Under the pieces are notes generated by a model. The model ran no database searches. It was given only the letters and a program-made list of their open reading frames with translations, and had not been told where the DNA came from. The position numbers and the translations under genes are program-made. Positions 1 through 9,913 of a DNA stretch of 64,000 bases are shown here, piece after piece. The stretch comes from Pseudomonas inefficax (lineage in GTDB: Bacteria > Pseudomonadota > Gammaproteobacteria > Pseudomonadales > Pseudomonadaceae), in assembly GCF_900277125.1 (NCBI RefSeq), contig NZ_OPYN01000085.1, positions 62,001 through 126,000 on the forward strand, given 5' to 3'. The stretch's first letter is position 1. Every line of letters begins with the position of its first letter.

Positions 1-1342
1 GTTCTCTCAGGTATCGTAAATCGCCAAATCGACTATGTGCGGCATAATTTGCGAACTTGCGACGGAATTGGTGGGTAGCAAGCTTCCAGTTCAAGCCGCA
101 GTTTTTAGTGAAATTATTGAGGGCTTTTGGCCAGTTGCTCCTAGTGACAGTGCGCACCTTGCCAAATTTATTCAGACCTAAAAACAGTGCGTTTCGGTGT
201 TTCAAGACCTCTCCGATATTCGGATCGTGTGGGTTGTAGCGACGTAAATGCGCAATTTCGTCAGCAATGGCCGCTCGATAAGGATCAGACCAGCGCTCCA
301 TAACCCGCAATGCTCGAACTGCAGCCTCTGGAATCATCCAGCTGTGCATGCCTTCATCGGTTTTTTCGGATTTTGAGCGCATCCAATGGTAAATATTACC
401 CTCATTGTCTTCAGAACGATGGTGAGAGCCTATTTGTAGATTCGTCAGCTCATGGTTACGACATCCTGAAGTGCTCGCTAAGACGATGTAGCAAGCAGTT
501 CGAAGGCTAATCAATGATTTGTAGAATTCGCGTAGACCAAGTTCCCATCCACGAGATTTCAAATGTCTATTTTTAGCTAAACATTCGCTCGATGGTATAC
601 AGTCGACCTGGTTATCTTCGAAAGCGTATAGTTCGTCTCGAAGATCAAGTATCTGCTTCGCGTTCTCAATTTCTAAGCTCGCTTGTTTAAAGAGAGAGCA
701 GAATACGTCGTCCGGTATTAGTGGGGTTTTGCTCTTGAAATCCATGCCTATACCTCCAGCGAGGCAGCGTGCGGAGGATTCAGGCCATGGATGCTGCGGC
801 ATTGGGTCGTTTGTATATTGGCTTAGTTCATATATTTCTTCCACCGATATCAGCAAAGCGATTAGCCTGGCTACCGACAGCGGCTTACCGGTTTGGTGGT
901 GTCGGCGGTCTTTGCAGCTTTTGGCATAATTTGCACAGATCATCGGTGATATTTTACCTAGACTTTCAATGCTCAGCGATTGAAGATATCGCAAGAATAG
1001 GCCTGCATTGAGAAAAAACAGTCGAACCGTAGGGCCTTTTGGACGCACACATCCATTGCGACCCCGCATGATCAAGCGATAAACCATTGCTTTCATAACT
1101 GATCGAAATGCTGGTGGAAATTTCATGAAATTTATTTTTTTAGAGCTATGTGGGGCGTTAGTGGTGAAGTCGGAAAATTCCCAGGTGTCGTCACCGTATC
1201 GGCTAGTTACGGTCCAGTTTCCGTCAAGCTGCATTGTAGTTATTATTAGTCTGTCGCGCTCTGATTCGATAAGTCCCTTTATGTCAGCAGGTTGGTCAGC
1301 AAAGGATTCAAAGAATAGCATGTCGGGCTTATGGTCTCTCAT
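1..1342 (-). CDS. Third tyrosine recombinase of the trio (3' part beyond the window)
   Basis: Reading the minus strand from the ATG at 1342 gives 447 uninterrupted residues to the window edge, so the gene is 3'-truncated by the window and not by a stop. Box I of tyrosine recombinases is visible near residues 290-300 (SGCRNHELTN, catalytic Arg), and the box II HxxR is at about 424-427 (THQFRRKF). The nucleophilic Tyr would lie past the edge. The long N-terminal part (about 1-200) presumably carries a core-binding domain. Its ATG overlaps the TGA of the preceding recombinase (ATGA), so the two are translationally coupled. Base composition is clearly poorer in GC than the core genes to the right. 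It probably acts with its two neighbours in integration or excision of a mobile element. Family assignment is strong; element type is inferred. Confidence 0.85.
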   Translation of the reverse strand, partial: MRDHKPDMLFFESFADQPADIKGLIESERDRLIITTMQLDGNWTVTSRYGDDTWEFSDFTTNAPHSSKKINFMKFPPAFRSVMKAMVYRLIMRGRNGCVRPKGPTVRLFFLNAGLFLRYLQSLSIESLGKISPMICANYAKSCKDRRHHQTGKPLSVARLIALLISVEEIYELSQYTNDPMPQHPWPESSARCLAGGIGMDFKSKTPLIPDDVFCSLFKQASLEIENAKQILDLRDELYAFEDNQVDCIPSSECLAKNRHLKSRGWELGLREFYKSLISLRTACYIVLASTSGCRNHELTNLQIGSHHRSEDNEGNIYHWMRSKSEKTDEGMHSWMIPEAAVRALRVMERWSDPYRAAIADEIAHLRRYNPHDPNIGEVLKHRNALFLGLNKFGKVRTVTRSNWPKALNNFTKNCGLNWKLATHQFRRKFANYAAHSRFGDLRYLRE

Positions 1343-3021
1343 GAAAAAAGACTCAGAGTATCAATGGTATCCACCGACCAGAACGGGTGAGGCTGTGCAC
1401 GAGCGTGATTACGAGCAGCATCCACAGCTGAAGGCTTAAAGGTGCCGCGACGCAATCCTTCGGCAATGATGTAATCGTCGATCAGTCGGGGAATATGGGC
1501 GTAGTCACTTGCCCAGCGCTGTTTATTCATTCGAGAGCGCTCCCCCAGGACGCGGAAATAAAAACTAAATAATTTGTATAGATCTTCGGCGGTTACCGCA
1601 TAATTCCTGCAGCGCACACAGTTCATGAAATTCATACAAATAGCGCCTGCGAGTTTCGGAGCAAACTCCCCATTCACCGGATCTGTGCAATTGCCCATAG
1701 GGGTGTCTTTATATGTTGCTCCGATGGTCGCAGTCAGCAGCTCCTTTACCAGTAGCTCACCCATAAATTTCCAATTTCGACGAGCATTTTCACCAGGGGC
1801 GAGATAGTTCTGATCCGTCACGCGGACTGTGTTGCCGAGAGCTGCTGCGGTTGTTAGAATATCGCCATGCGTTAGGTCGAAAATTCGGTTTGCAAAAGTT
1901 TTCCGAAGCCGCGAGATGGTGATGCGCAATGGGTTTCCATCACTATCTTTGAGGGAGTACCTATCTACAAGGGCTTTTATAGCTTTTTTCAATACCGGGC
2001 CTTGCAATGCTGTAACGCGACCGTGGATTGCTTCAGGGGCTCGACTTCGATACAGCCAGATACGCCCTTTTATTTCATCCGGAGCTTCCAAGTCCAATGG
2101 CTCAGTCAACATCATCACTCGACGAATTAATCGCTCTAAGTTGACCCTTACAGTAGGCATTGCTCCCTCCATCCGCTTAGAATTTGTTTCAGAGCGCAGG
2201 GCCACTTTATTGCTGCTGTAACCGCGCCTCTTCCATAAAACAAGGAACACGGTGTCATCCTTGGGGTGTGGTTGCAAACATTCGCGTCCCATTTCCAGCA
2301 GTGGGGTAGTATTACGCCCTGTGTGGAGTGCTATAGCCAGTAGGACTGACGAAAGCAATTCCGAGGTCAAATGTGTGGTATCATTCCATATCGGCTTGAT
2401 GGCGTGCCGCAGTGCTGCTGTGAACTCTTGTCGCTCCCGCTTCGATAATGCTGTATCGCCCTTAATTTTGCGCCCGCAGGTTGGAAATGGGTTCCGTGGG
2501 AAAGTAGCCGTATCCCCAGAGGTTTCTAGTGTGAAAATCCCTCGCTTCCCAAGCGAGATAAGTACAGGCTTAAATTGTGAATAATAGCTTTTTTGACTTG
2601 GGATGGTGTTATTTGTTGCGGCGAGGTGCCTGATAAAGCCGTCGATTAGATTTCGATTTATATCATTTAGCGTGAGATTGCGCTGTATAGACTTTGCATG
2701 GATTACGCAATATTCAAGAAAAGATCGCAATCCTCCATGACAGTAGCACGAAACGGTGGATCTCGAAACTATGCTGTCTAGGCCAACGAGGAAACGCTCA
2801 ATCTGACGTTGGCAGACGTACGTGATGGGATCTATTTTTCTGTTGTACCACGGTGCAAAATCAAAGTTCCGCGCAGCCTCGGCATTAAGTCCAAATTTAA
2901 CGACGGTGGTGCTCGGAGGGCAAGCTTGAGACAAAATGTTAACCATGCCATCCTGATCGAGATCGAACTCGACTTTAGGCACGCTCAAATCGGTCTTGAT
3001 AAATTTCTTACGTCGTCCCAT
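1339..3021 (-). CDS. Second tyrosine recombinase of the trio, divergent active site
   Basis: 560 aa. The C-terminal half has a recognisable integrase fold: box I Arg in HTGRNTTPLL, and box II region ISRLRKTFANR followed by LGNTVRVTDQNY. The Arg residues and Tyr are kept, but the first box II His is Ser and the usual LGH His is Asn. This suggests a weakened or structural role next to the intact first recombinase. A Cys-rich motif follows (CMNFMNCVRC) before DLYKLFSFYFRVL, possibly metal-binding. The start overlaps the upstream recombinase by 37 nt and the stop overlaps the next start by 4 nt, so the three genes form one operon read leftward. Two-recombinase Tn554 TnpA/TnpB and recombinase-in-trio elements are the closest known arrangements. 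Confidence 0.85.
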   Translation of the reverse strand: MGRRKKFIKTDLSVPKVEFDLDQDGMVNILSQACPPSTTVVKFGLNAEAARNFDFAPWYNRKIDPITYVCQRQIERFLVGLDSIVSRSTVSCYCHGGLRSFLEYCVIHAKSIQRNLTLNDINRNLIDGFIRHLAATNNTIPSQKSYYSQFKPVLISLGKRGIFTLETSGDTATFPRNPFPTCGRKIKGDTALSKRERQEFTAALRHAIKPIWNDTTHLTSELLSSVLLAIALHTGRNTTPLLEMGRECLQPHPKDDTVFLVLWKRRGYSSNKVALRSETNSKRMEGAMPTVRVNLERLIRRVMMLTEPLDLEAPDEIKGRIWLYRSRAPEAIHGRVTALQGPVLKKAIKALVDRYSLKDSDGNPLRITISRLRKTFANRIFDLTHGDILTTAAALGNTVRVTDQNYLAPGENARRNWKFMGELLVKELLTATIGATYKDTPMGNCTDPVNGEFAPKLAGAICMNFMNCVRCRNYAVTAEDLYKLFSFYFRVLGERSRMNKQRWASDYAHIPRLIDDYIIAEGLRRGTFKPSAVDAARNHARAQPHPFWSVDTIDTLSLFS

Positions 3022-4166
3022 AAAGAGTCATCCGTCATCTGATTTAACTCATCGTCATAAGCCAGCACCGCTCTGTCTGCCATCTCGTTAATTAGGTGCA
3101 AATACACAATTGTGGTTTGTACAGAGCTGTGCCCTAGCTGCCTCTGGAGAAAGATAAGAGGATCAAGACCGTACTGGGGCTGTCTTTGGAGATTAGCTAA
3201 GGTATGCGTGGCATAGGTGTGACGCAGCGTATGTGTATGGACTTTCAGTCCTACTCGCTTGCCAATATCGCCGATGATCCTATTCAAGCTCTTGCCGTCG
3301 TCGCCATAAGGGGCTCCCACCTGATTGAGCAGTAGCGAGTTATGCTGATTTGAAAGGTTTGCTCGCTCTCCTCGGATTGTTGACACATAATGATAAAGGT
3401 CACTCATAACCTTGCGGCTTATCAAGACTTCTCGTGGTTTGCCACCCTTGGTCTGCATTCCGCTTCCGTCGGCAGGATCCAAGGTAATTCGGAGATTACG
3501 CTCCGTTCTTCCCATCTTATCCGGGTCGAAAATATATGTAACCGGAAAGGTTGCAAGCTCGTTGCGACGCAGTCCTGTATGTAGTGCTAGCTGAATCATA
3601 ATTCGATGATGAGGGTTTTTGGTGGCCGATAGAAGTAACTTGATATCGGTCATTCTTAGATACTTTGGCAAGGACTTGTGATTGCGAGGCACTGCGTCAT
3701 TAACTAATGCCATGCGCCCCCTCGCGCTCGCATGATCAAGGAAACTTGTTTTACCTTTCACGATGCGCTCTTCAAGGTTGAACGGAAGGCGCACCACCCA
3801 GTGTTTATCAAGTGCAAATTTGTAAAATGCACAAACGTAAGTTAGGCGTTGACGGGTGGTGCTCAGTGCAAGGCCGCACGTGTCTTTGCAGTATTTTCGA
3901 TAGGAAGCTAAAAGGCTTATTTCCTCACCTCGATCTACGTCTCGCCAGTCAAGATCATGAGCTTGCAAGAAACTGAAGAAGTCATAGAGCGCTCGGCCAG
4001 TACTAGGCCAGGAGTTCTTAGAGCCGATGGCCCCGCGAAGAAGGTAATAGCGAAAGAATTGATTGGCTTCGATACAACTGGCCATCGAATCCCAAAGCAG
4101 GATGGGAAAGCCTTCGTAGGGCTGACCTGCGATTACGAAATCCTCGCTGCTCCACAAAAGCTCCAC
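2985..4166 (-). CDS. First tyrosine recombinase of the trio, intact catalytic set
   Basis: 393 aa site-specific integrase. It has an N-terminal SAM-like core-binding region (about residues 50-130) and a C-terminal catalytic domain with box I Arg (ALHTGLRRNEL), box II HTLRHTYAT, LGHSSVQTT and the Tyr in IVYLH. The R..HxxR..H..Y set is therefore complete. The start is GTG at 4166, preceded by a good ribosome site (GGAGGG, about 7 nt away); an ATG at 4170 is in another frame. It is the promoter-proximal gene of the leftward trio, and the promoter must lie in 4170-4392. It is probably the catalytically dominant member of an integration complex. Lower GC than the core genes to the right indicates horizontal origin. 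Confidence 0.92.
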   Translation of the reverse strand: MELLWSSEDFVIAGQPYEGFPILLWDSMASCIEANQFFRYYLLRGAIGSKNSWPSTGRALYDFFSFLQAHDLDWRDVDRGEEISLLASYRKYCKDTCGLALSTTRQRLTYVCAFYKFALDKHWVVRLPFNLEERIVKGKTSFLDHASARGRMALVNDAVPRNHKSLPKYLRMTDIKLLLSATKNPHHRIMIQLALHTGLRRNELATFPVTYIFDPDKMGRTERNLRITLDPADGSGMQTKGGKPREVLISRKVMSDLYHYVSTIRGERANLSNQHNSLLLNQVGAPYGDDGKSLNRIIGDIGKRVGLKVHTHTLRHTYATHTLANLQRQPQYGLDPLIFLQRQLGHSSVQTTIVYLHLINEMADRAVLAYDDELNQMTDDSLWDDVRNLSRPI

Positions 4167-4392
4167 CCATCACCCTCCACCAAGTAGCTGCCTAGCGTTA
4201 TGGCCGCATGGATTGTGTTCGGGCTAAAGCCTGTGCCCTCTACACCTGCTCAGAAACGTCTACTATTCAGATAGCACAGAGATCTAACAGTTGCTACGTA
4301 CCGGAACATAAGCTTGTCATCATTCCTTCACTCCACCTGCTTAGGTTGAAGGCGACACCGATAAAGATCATGAAATGAGAGGACGCAGGGCT
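4167..4392. other. Right boundary zone of the mobile element
   Basis: 226 nt without a convincing gene. It lies between the first recombinase (read leftward) and the small acidic ORF (read rightward), and base composition shifts here towards the high-GC core chromosome. It should contain the recombinase promoter and the element's right attachment junction. I could not identify a terminal inverted repeat or core site, because the left end is outside the window. Confidence 0.4.
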
Positions 4393-4479
4393 ATGGACGA
4401 ATATCAGGAAGAGCTTCTCGAATTCCAGGCTTATGAACTGGACACCCCGGAGCCGGCTGACGACGCTACCGAGCTCTAG
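4393..4479 (+). CDS. Small acidic ORF, 28 aa
   Basis: ATG at 4393 to TAG at 4479 encodes 28 residues beginning MDEYQEELLEFQAYELD and ending in DDATEL. It is strongly acidic (Asp/Glu about a third) with a likely amphipathic helix at the start. A purine-rich Shine-Dalgarno-like stretch (GAGAGGA) lies about 10 nt upstream. Codon usage (GAG CTT CTC GAA TTC CAG) and GC resemble the core genes more than the recombinase module. It converges with the AraC-type gene and overlaps its stop by 4 nt. I do not recognise a function. It could be a conserved Pseudomonas microprotein or the surviving 3' part of a gene cut by the insertion. Confidence 0.5.
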   Translation: MDEYQEELLEFQAYELDTPEPADDATEL

Positions 4480-5516
4480 CCCGCCCGCCGCTGGCTGCGG
4501 CGGAACTCCCCCGGTGTAAGGCCCGTCCAGCGCTTGAAGGCGCGCTGGAAGGCCTCGGCCGATGCAAACCCCAGCAGATAGGCAATTTCGCCGAAGGCCA
4601 GCTCCGTATCGCGGATGTAGGTCTCGGCAAGGTCGCGCCGTGTTTCGTTGAGCAGGTCGCGAAAGCGCGTGCCTTCCTCGGCCAGTTTGCGGCGCAAGGT
4701 CCAGGTTGGCAGCTGCAGGTGCAGCGCCACTTCTTCCAGGTCCGGTTCACGGCCACCATTGAGCAACGGGCCCAGCAGATGGGTGATGCGCTCACCCAGG
4801 CTGCGTACGCGCGTGCGTTGCAGCATCTCCGCTTCGCACAGCTGCAGCAGGTGCTGCCAGGTGCTCGGGCAGTGCCTGGGGTTGGCCAGTTGCAGCGTAG
4901 CGCGGCTCAGGCGCAGCTGGTTGGCGTCGGCCGCGAACTGCACGGTTGCGCTACACAGCGGTTGGTAGCGCGCGGCGTAGGCGGGTGCGGCGAACTCGAT
5001 ATCCATATGTTCGGCCTGCACCGCCGTACCGACCAGGTCGGCAAGCTGGGCGAGCCAGCCGGCGAGTAGCGAATCGACCACGAAACGGTTGTAGGCGTTG
5101 TAGGGGCTGATGGAGTAGAAGCGTAGCCAGGCGCCCTGGGCATCTTCCTGAAAACTGGAGTGGCCGCGGTAGTTGGCGGCGTAAAGGGGCTCGAAGCGCA
5201 ACAGGGTGCGTGCCGCCTCGCCCAGGTTCGGCGCCTGCGCAGCGGTGACCCCGGCCAGGCCGGCATGCGCCAGGCGGCTCAGGCGCCCCATGTGCAGGCC
5301 AAGCGCGGCCTCGCCGCACAGTTCGATGGCGGCGTGCCCCAGGTGCATGTAGCGCGGGATCGACAAGCGCGCACCGGCTTCGCTCAGGCGCGCCGCATCC
5401 AGGCCATAGCGGCGCAGCAGCGGCTCGGGGTCGTGGCCCAGTTCGCGCAGGGCCTCGGTCAGCGGCTGGACAAAACCAACCGACAGGTCGCCCAGGCGCA
5501 CGCGGGGGCGGGCCAT
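4476..5516 (-). CDS. AraC-family transcriptional regulator
   Basis: 346 aa. The N-terminal region of about 200 residues matches the arabinose-binding-like domain of OruR/ArgR-type AraC proteins (residues about 20-200). The C-terminal double helix-turn-helix (about 245-340) includes LEEVALHLQLPTWTLRRKLAEEG and FGEIAYLLGFASAEAFQRAFKRWTG, the classic AraC signature. It lies 4 nt downstream of the nitrilase-like gene on the same strand and probably forms an operon with it. fadH is divergent beyond. The same AraC/nitrilase-like/fadH order is, from memory, found in P. aeruginosa (PA3092-PA3094), which suggests a role in lipid or acyl-CoA metabolism. The ligand is unknown. Confidence 0.9.
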   Translation of the reverse strand: MARPRVRLGDLSVGFVQPLTEALRELGHDPEPLLRRYGLDAARLSEAGARLSIPRYMHLGHAAIELCGEAALGLHMGRLSRLAHAGLAGVTAAQAPNLGEAARTLLRFEPLYAANYRGHSSFQEDAQGAWLRFYSISPYNAYNRFVVDSLLAGWLAQLADLVGTAVQAEHMDIEFAAPAYAARYQPLCSATVQFAADANQLRLSRATLQLANPRHCPSTWQHLLQLCEAEMLQRTRVRSLGERITHLLGPLLNGGREPDLEEVALHLQLPTWTLRRKLAEEGTRFRDLLNETRRDLAETYIRDTELAFGEIAYLLGFASAEAFQRAFKRWTGLTPGEFRRSQRRAG

Positions 5517-5520
5517 GGGC

Positions 5521-6639
5521 TTACAACCACAGGTTCAGCAAGCGAGCGCCAGGGCTGGGGGTGCCTGCCAGCAATTCACCCGCCTGGTGGGCAAAGCCCT
5601 GGCCGTCGCTGCCCTGTTCCCAGAACTGCCCGCGCATGAACACGCTCATGCTGCTGACGCCGGCCCCGCCTGCCTCGGTCAGGCGTTGCCAGGCGGCCTG
5701 TTCACTGACTTCGCCGCGCTGCAAGGCCAGCCCGGCGCTGGCATCCTGATGGCGATTGCCGCGCCACGGCGCTTGCCAGCTGCCCTTGCCGCTTAGAAAC
5801 ACCGGGTTGGCGACCAGTTGTACCGCCTGTCGTGCCAGTTGCTGGTGGTTTTCCGGGTACCAGCTGTCACTGCCCACCAGTACGCCCAGGCGCCCGGCAG
5901 GGGTTTGCAGTACCTGCAGCGGGTGCTGGCGGCCATCGTGCACATAACGGCGCATTTCGCTGTCGGGGAATTGCTGGCGTTGCGGTTGGCCCAGCAGCGA
6001 GCCGTCACCGGCGAACACCACGCTGCTGTTGAACAGCGGGCCGCTACCGGCATGTAGCACACCCTGTTTCACGTAGGGGGCGGGCAGCACGATGGAGCCG
6101 GCTACTAAGGTGACGTTGAACTCCTTGGCCAGGCCACCGAACAGTTGCTGGTAGTCGGCAGCCATCTGCTCGGCCTTCATGCGCAGGTGCGCGTCGGCGC
6201 GCCAGTCGTCCCCGTCGGCCCGGAGCATGGCCAGGCCATAGCGCAGCGGGTTGCTCAGTTCCAGCCATTGCAGGGCTTCACGGCTTTGCGTGACCTGGTA
6301 CAACTCGTTCTTTTCTCCGCGTGCCCACAGCCAGGTACCGATGTGCTCCGGTAGCACCACCACCGTGCGCGGGCCCACCAGCCCTTGGGCGCGGGCCTGC
6401 TCCAGGTACGCCGCGAGCTTGCGGCGCAGGCGTTGCAGGTTCTGGTAATCGCCAGGGTAGAGCACCGGCTCGATACCCAGCAGGTTGCCGTGCTCGCCCG
6501 GCACGCCATGGTTGAGCGCCAGTTCGATTCGTAAATCGGAAAGGTAGTGGCCTTCCGGGCGTTGCATCGTCCAGAAGCCATAGCCGCAGAGGGCGGCGAT
6601 CATCACCAGCGCCAGGGCGCTTGCCAGGAGTTTTCGCAT
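5521..6639 (-). CDS. Nitrilase-fold (carbon-nitrogen hydrolase-like) protein lacking catalytic residues
   Basis: 372 aa with an N-terminal hydrophobic segment (residues about 5-22), so membrane-anchored or exported. The body aligns with the nitrilase superfamily: LPEH at residues 97-99 gives the Glu, and the GVLVGSDSWYPE stretch at 252-263 matches the block that normally reads G-x-x-C-Y-D-x-x-x-P-E. The nucleophilic Cys is therefore missing (Gly256/Ser257), and the usual Lys block reads QRQQFPDSE, with no Lys. This looks like a pseudoenzyme or one with changed chemistry. It is in an apparent operon with the AraC gene and divergent from fadH, sharing the operator-like dyad at 6658-6673. Substrate unknown. 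Confidence 0.75.
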   Translation of the reverse strand: MRKLLASALALVMIAALCGYGFWTMQRPEGHYLSDLRIELALNHGVPGEHGNLLGIEPVLYPGDYQNLQRLRRKLAAYLEQARAQGLVGPRTVVVLPEHIGTWLWARGEKNELYQVTQSREALQWLELSNPLRYGLAMLRADGDDWRADAHLRMKAEQMAADYQQLFGGLAKEFNVTLVAGSIVLPAPYVKQGVLHAGSGPLFNSSVVFAGDGSLLGQPQRQQFPDSEMRRYVHDGRQHPLQVLQTPAGRLGVLVGSDSWYPENHQQLARQAVQLVANPVFLSGKGSWQAPWRGNRHQDASAGLALQRGEVSEQAAWQRLTEAGGAGVSSMSVFMRGQFWEQGSDGQGFAHQAGELLAGTPSPGARLLNLWL

Positions 6640-6657
6640 GGAGCAGAACAGCGCCTT

Positions 6658-6673
6658 GGAAACGAGAGTTTCC
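6658..6673. promoter_or_regulatory. PsrA-like operator between the nitrilase-like gene and fadH
   Basis: A perfect dyad GGAAAC-GAGA-GTTTCC. The core GAAAC-N4-GTTTC matches the described binding motif of PsrA, the TetR-family long-chain fatty-acid sensor of Pseudomonas. It lies 19 nt upstream of the nitrilase-like start and about 157 nt upstream of the fadH start, so it could control both directions. The motif is seen in the sequence; binding is inferred. Confidence 0.65.
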
Positions 6674-6727
6674 TAGGGTAGTCGCGCTGTACGCGAGGAT
6701 CAATAACTTGTCAGTTTCGATCATTGA

Positions 6728-8866
<2,139 letters not shown>

Positions 8867-8888
8867 GATTGCCGGGGCCGCTGCGCGG

Positions 8889-8981
8889 CCCTGTGGGAGC
8901 GGGTTCACCCGCGAAGAAGTGCACGCGGTGCATGGCACCGGCTCTGCCGGTGTTCGCGGGTGAACCCGCTCCCACAGGGGC
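8889..8981. repeat. REP pair, inverted
   Basis: Two P. putida-type REP palindromes in opposite orientation (about 8889-8916 and 8950-8981). Each has a GCGGGTTCACCCGC core next to CTGTGGGAGC or its complement, and they are separated by GCACCGGCTCTGCCGGTG. They fill the space between fadH and the PLP enzyme gene and may act as a terminator or mRNA-stability element. Confidence 0.9.
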
Positions 8982-9019
8982 GTAACGGGCTCCCAAGGTT
9001 TCCCTGTAAACTGCGATCC

Positions 9020-9913
9020 ATGTCTGCACTAGACCTTCCCCAAGCCCCATTGCACCCCCTGAACCTGCCCTGGCTGCAGCAAGCCAAGGTCGCAGCCGCC
9101 ATGCTGCGCCTGGACCTGATCGACCCGCTGATCAGTGGCAACAAGTGGTTCAAGCTACGCCACCACCTGCAACAGGCCAGCGCCAGCAACGCCCCGGGCC
9201 TGATCAGCCTGGGCGGCAACCATTCCAACCACCTGCACGCCCTGGCAGCCGCCGGCAAGCGCTTCGGCTTTGCCACCGCCGGTCTGCTGCGTGGCCACGC
9301 CCAGGACACGCCAACCGTGCGTGACCTGCAGGCGCTGGGCATGGAACTGCACTGGCTGGGCTATGGCGGCTACCGTGCACGAAACGAAGCGGGTTTCTGG
9401 GAGCCCTGGCAGGCACGCTACCCGGGTTGGCACTGCATTCCCGAAGGGGGCGGCGGGCTGGCTGGAGCACAGGGGGGCGCGCTGATCATGCAGCAGGCGC
9501 AAGCGCAGATCGCGGCACTGGGGTGGTCGGGCTACGACGCCTGGTGGCTGGCCACCGGAACGGGAACTACCTTGGCCGGCCTGGTAATGGCCGAGGCAGG
9601 CGCACATGTAGTGCATGGTGCATTGGCTGTACCCAGGGGCCATGGTGTACCGGAGGCGGTAGCGACACTGGCCGGTGCGCATGGCTACCAGCTGCACGAC
9701 GCCTGCCGTGGCGGTTTCGGCAAGTTCGACGCTGAGCTGCTGGCGTTTATCGCCGACTGCGAGCGGCACACTGGCGTGCCGCTCGAAGCCCTGTACACCG
9801 GCAAAGCCCTGCTGGCCCTGCGTGAGCAGGTCGAGGCCGGGCTATTCGCGCCCGGCACCCGTCTGCTCTTCGTACACACCGGCGGCCTGCAGGGCCGGCG
9901 CGGTTACTTGTAG
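9020..9913 (+). CDS. PLP-dependent ACC deaminase / D-cysteine desulfhydrase family protein
   Basis: 297 aa, fold-type II PLP enzyme. The internal-aldimine Lys lies in SGNKWFKL (about residues 38-45), followed by GGNHSNHLHALAAAGKRFG, the family's substrate-loop block. The protein is shorter than true ACC deaminases (about 338 aa) and nearer the D-cysteine desulfhydrase group, so ACC deaminase activity should not be assumed. The ATG at 9020 was chosen because the in-frame region before it (8960-9019) is REP-derived. The stop overlaps the convergent cytochrome b561 gene by 10 nt. Confidence 0.88.
   Translation: MSALDLPQAPLHPLNLPWLQQAKVAAAMLRLDLIDPLISGNKWFKLRHHLQQASASNAPGLISLGGNHSNHLHALAAAGKRFGFATAGLLRGHAQDTPTVRDLQALGMELHWLGYGGYRARNEAGFWEPWQARYPGWHCIPEGGGGLAGAQGGALIMQQAQAQIAALGWSGYDAWWLATGTGTTLAGLVMAEAGAHVVHGALAVPRGHGVPEAVATLAGAHGYQLHDACRGGFGKFDAELLAFIADCERHTGVPLEALYTGKALLALREQVEAGLFAPGTRLLFVHTGGLQGRRGYL

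Noticed and set aside
57..1011. Short plus-strand frames in the first kilobase
   Set aside because: The minus strand carries a continuous 447-codon tyrosine recombinase with box I and box II motifs through this stretch.
1..4166. Prophage integrase region
   Set aside because: No phage regulatory or structural genes; three recombinases in tandem argue for a trio-type element rather than a phage.
9020..9913. True ACC deaminase (AcdS)
   Set aside because: The protein is about 40 residues shorter than AcdS; I kept a family-level name.
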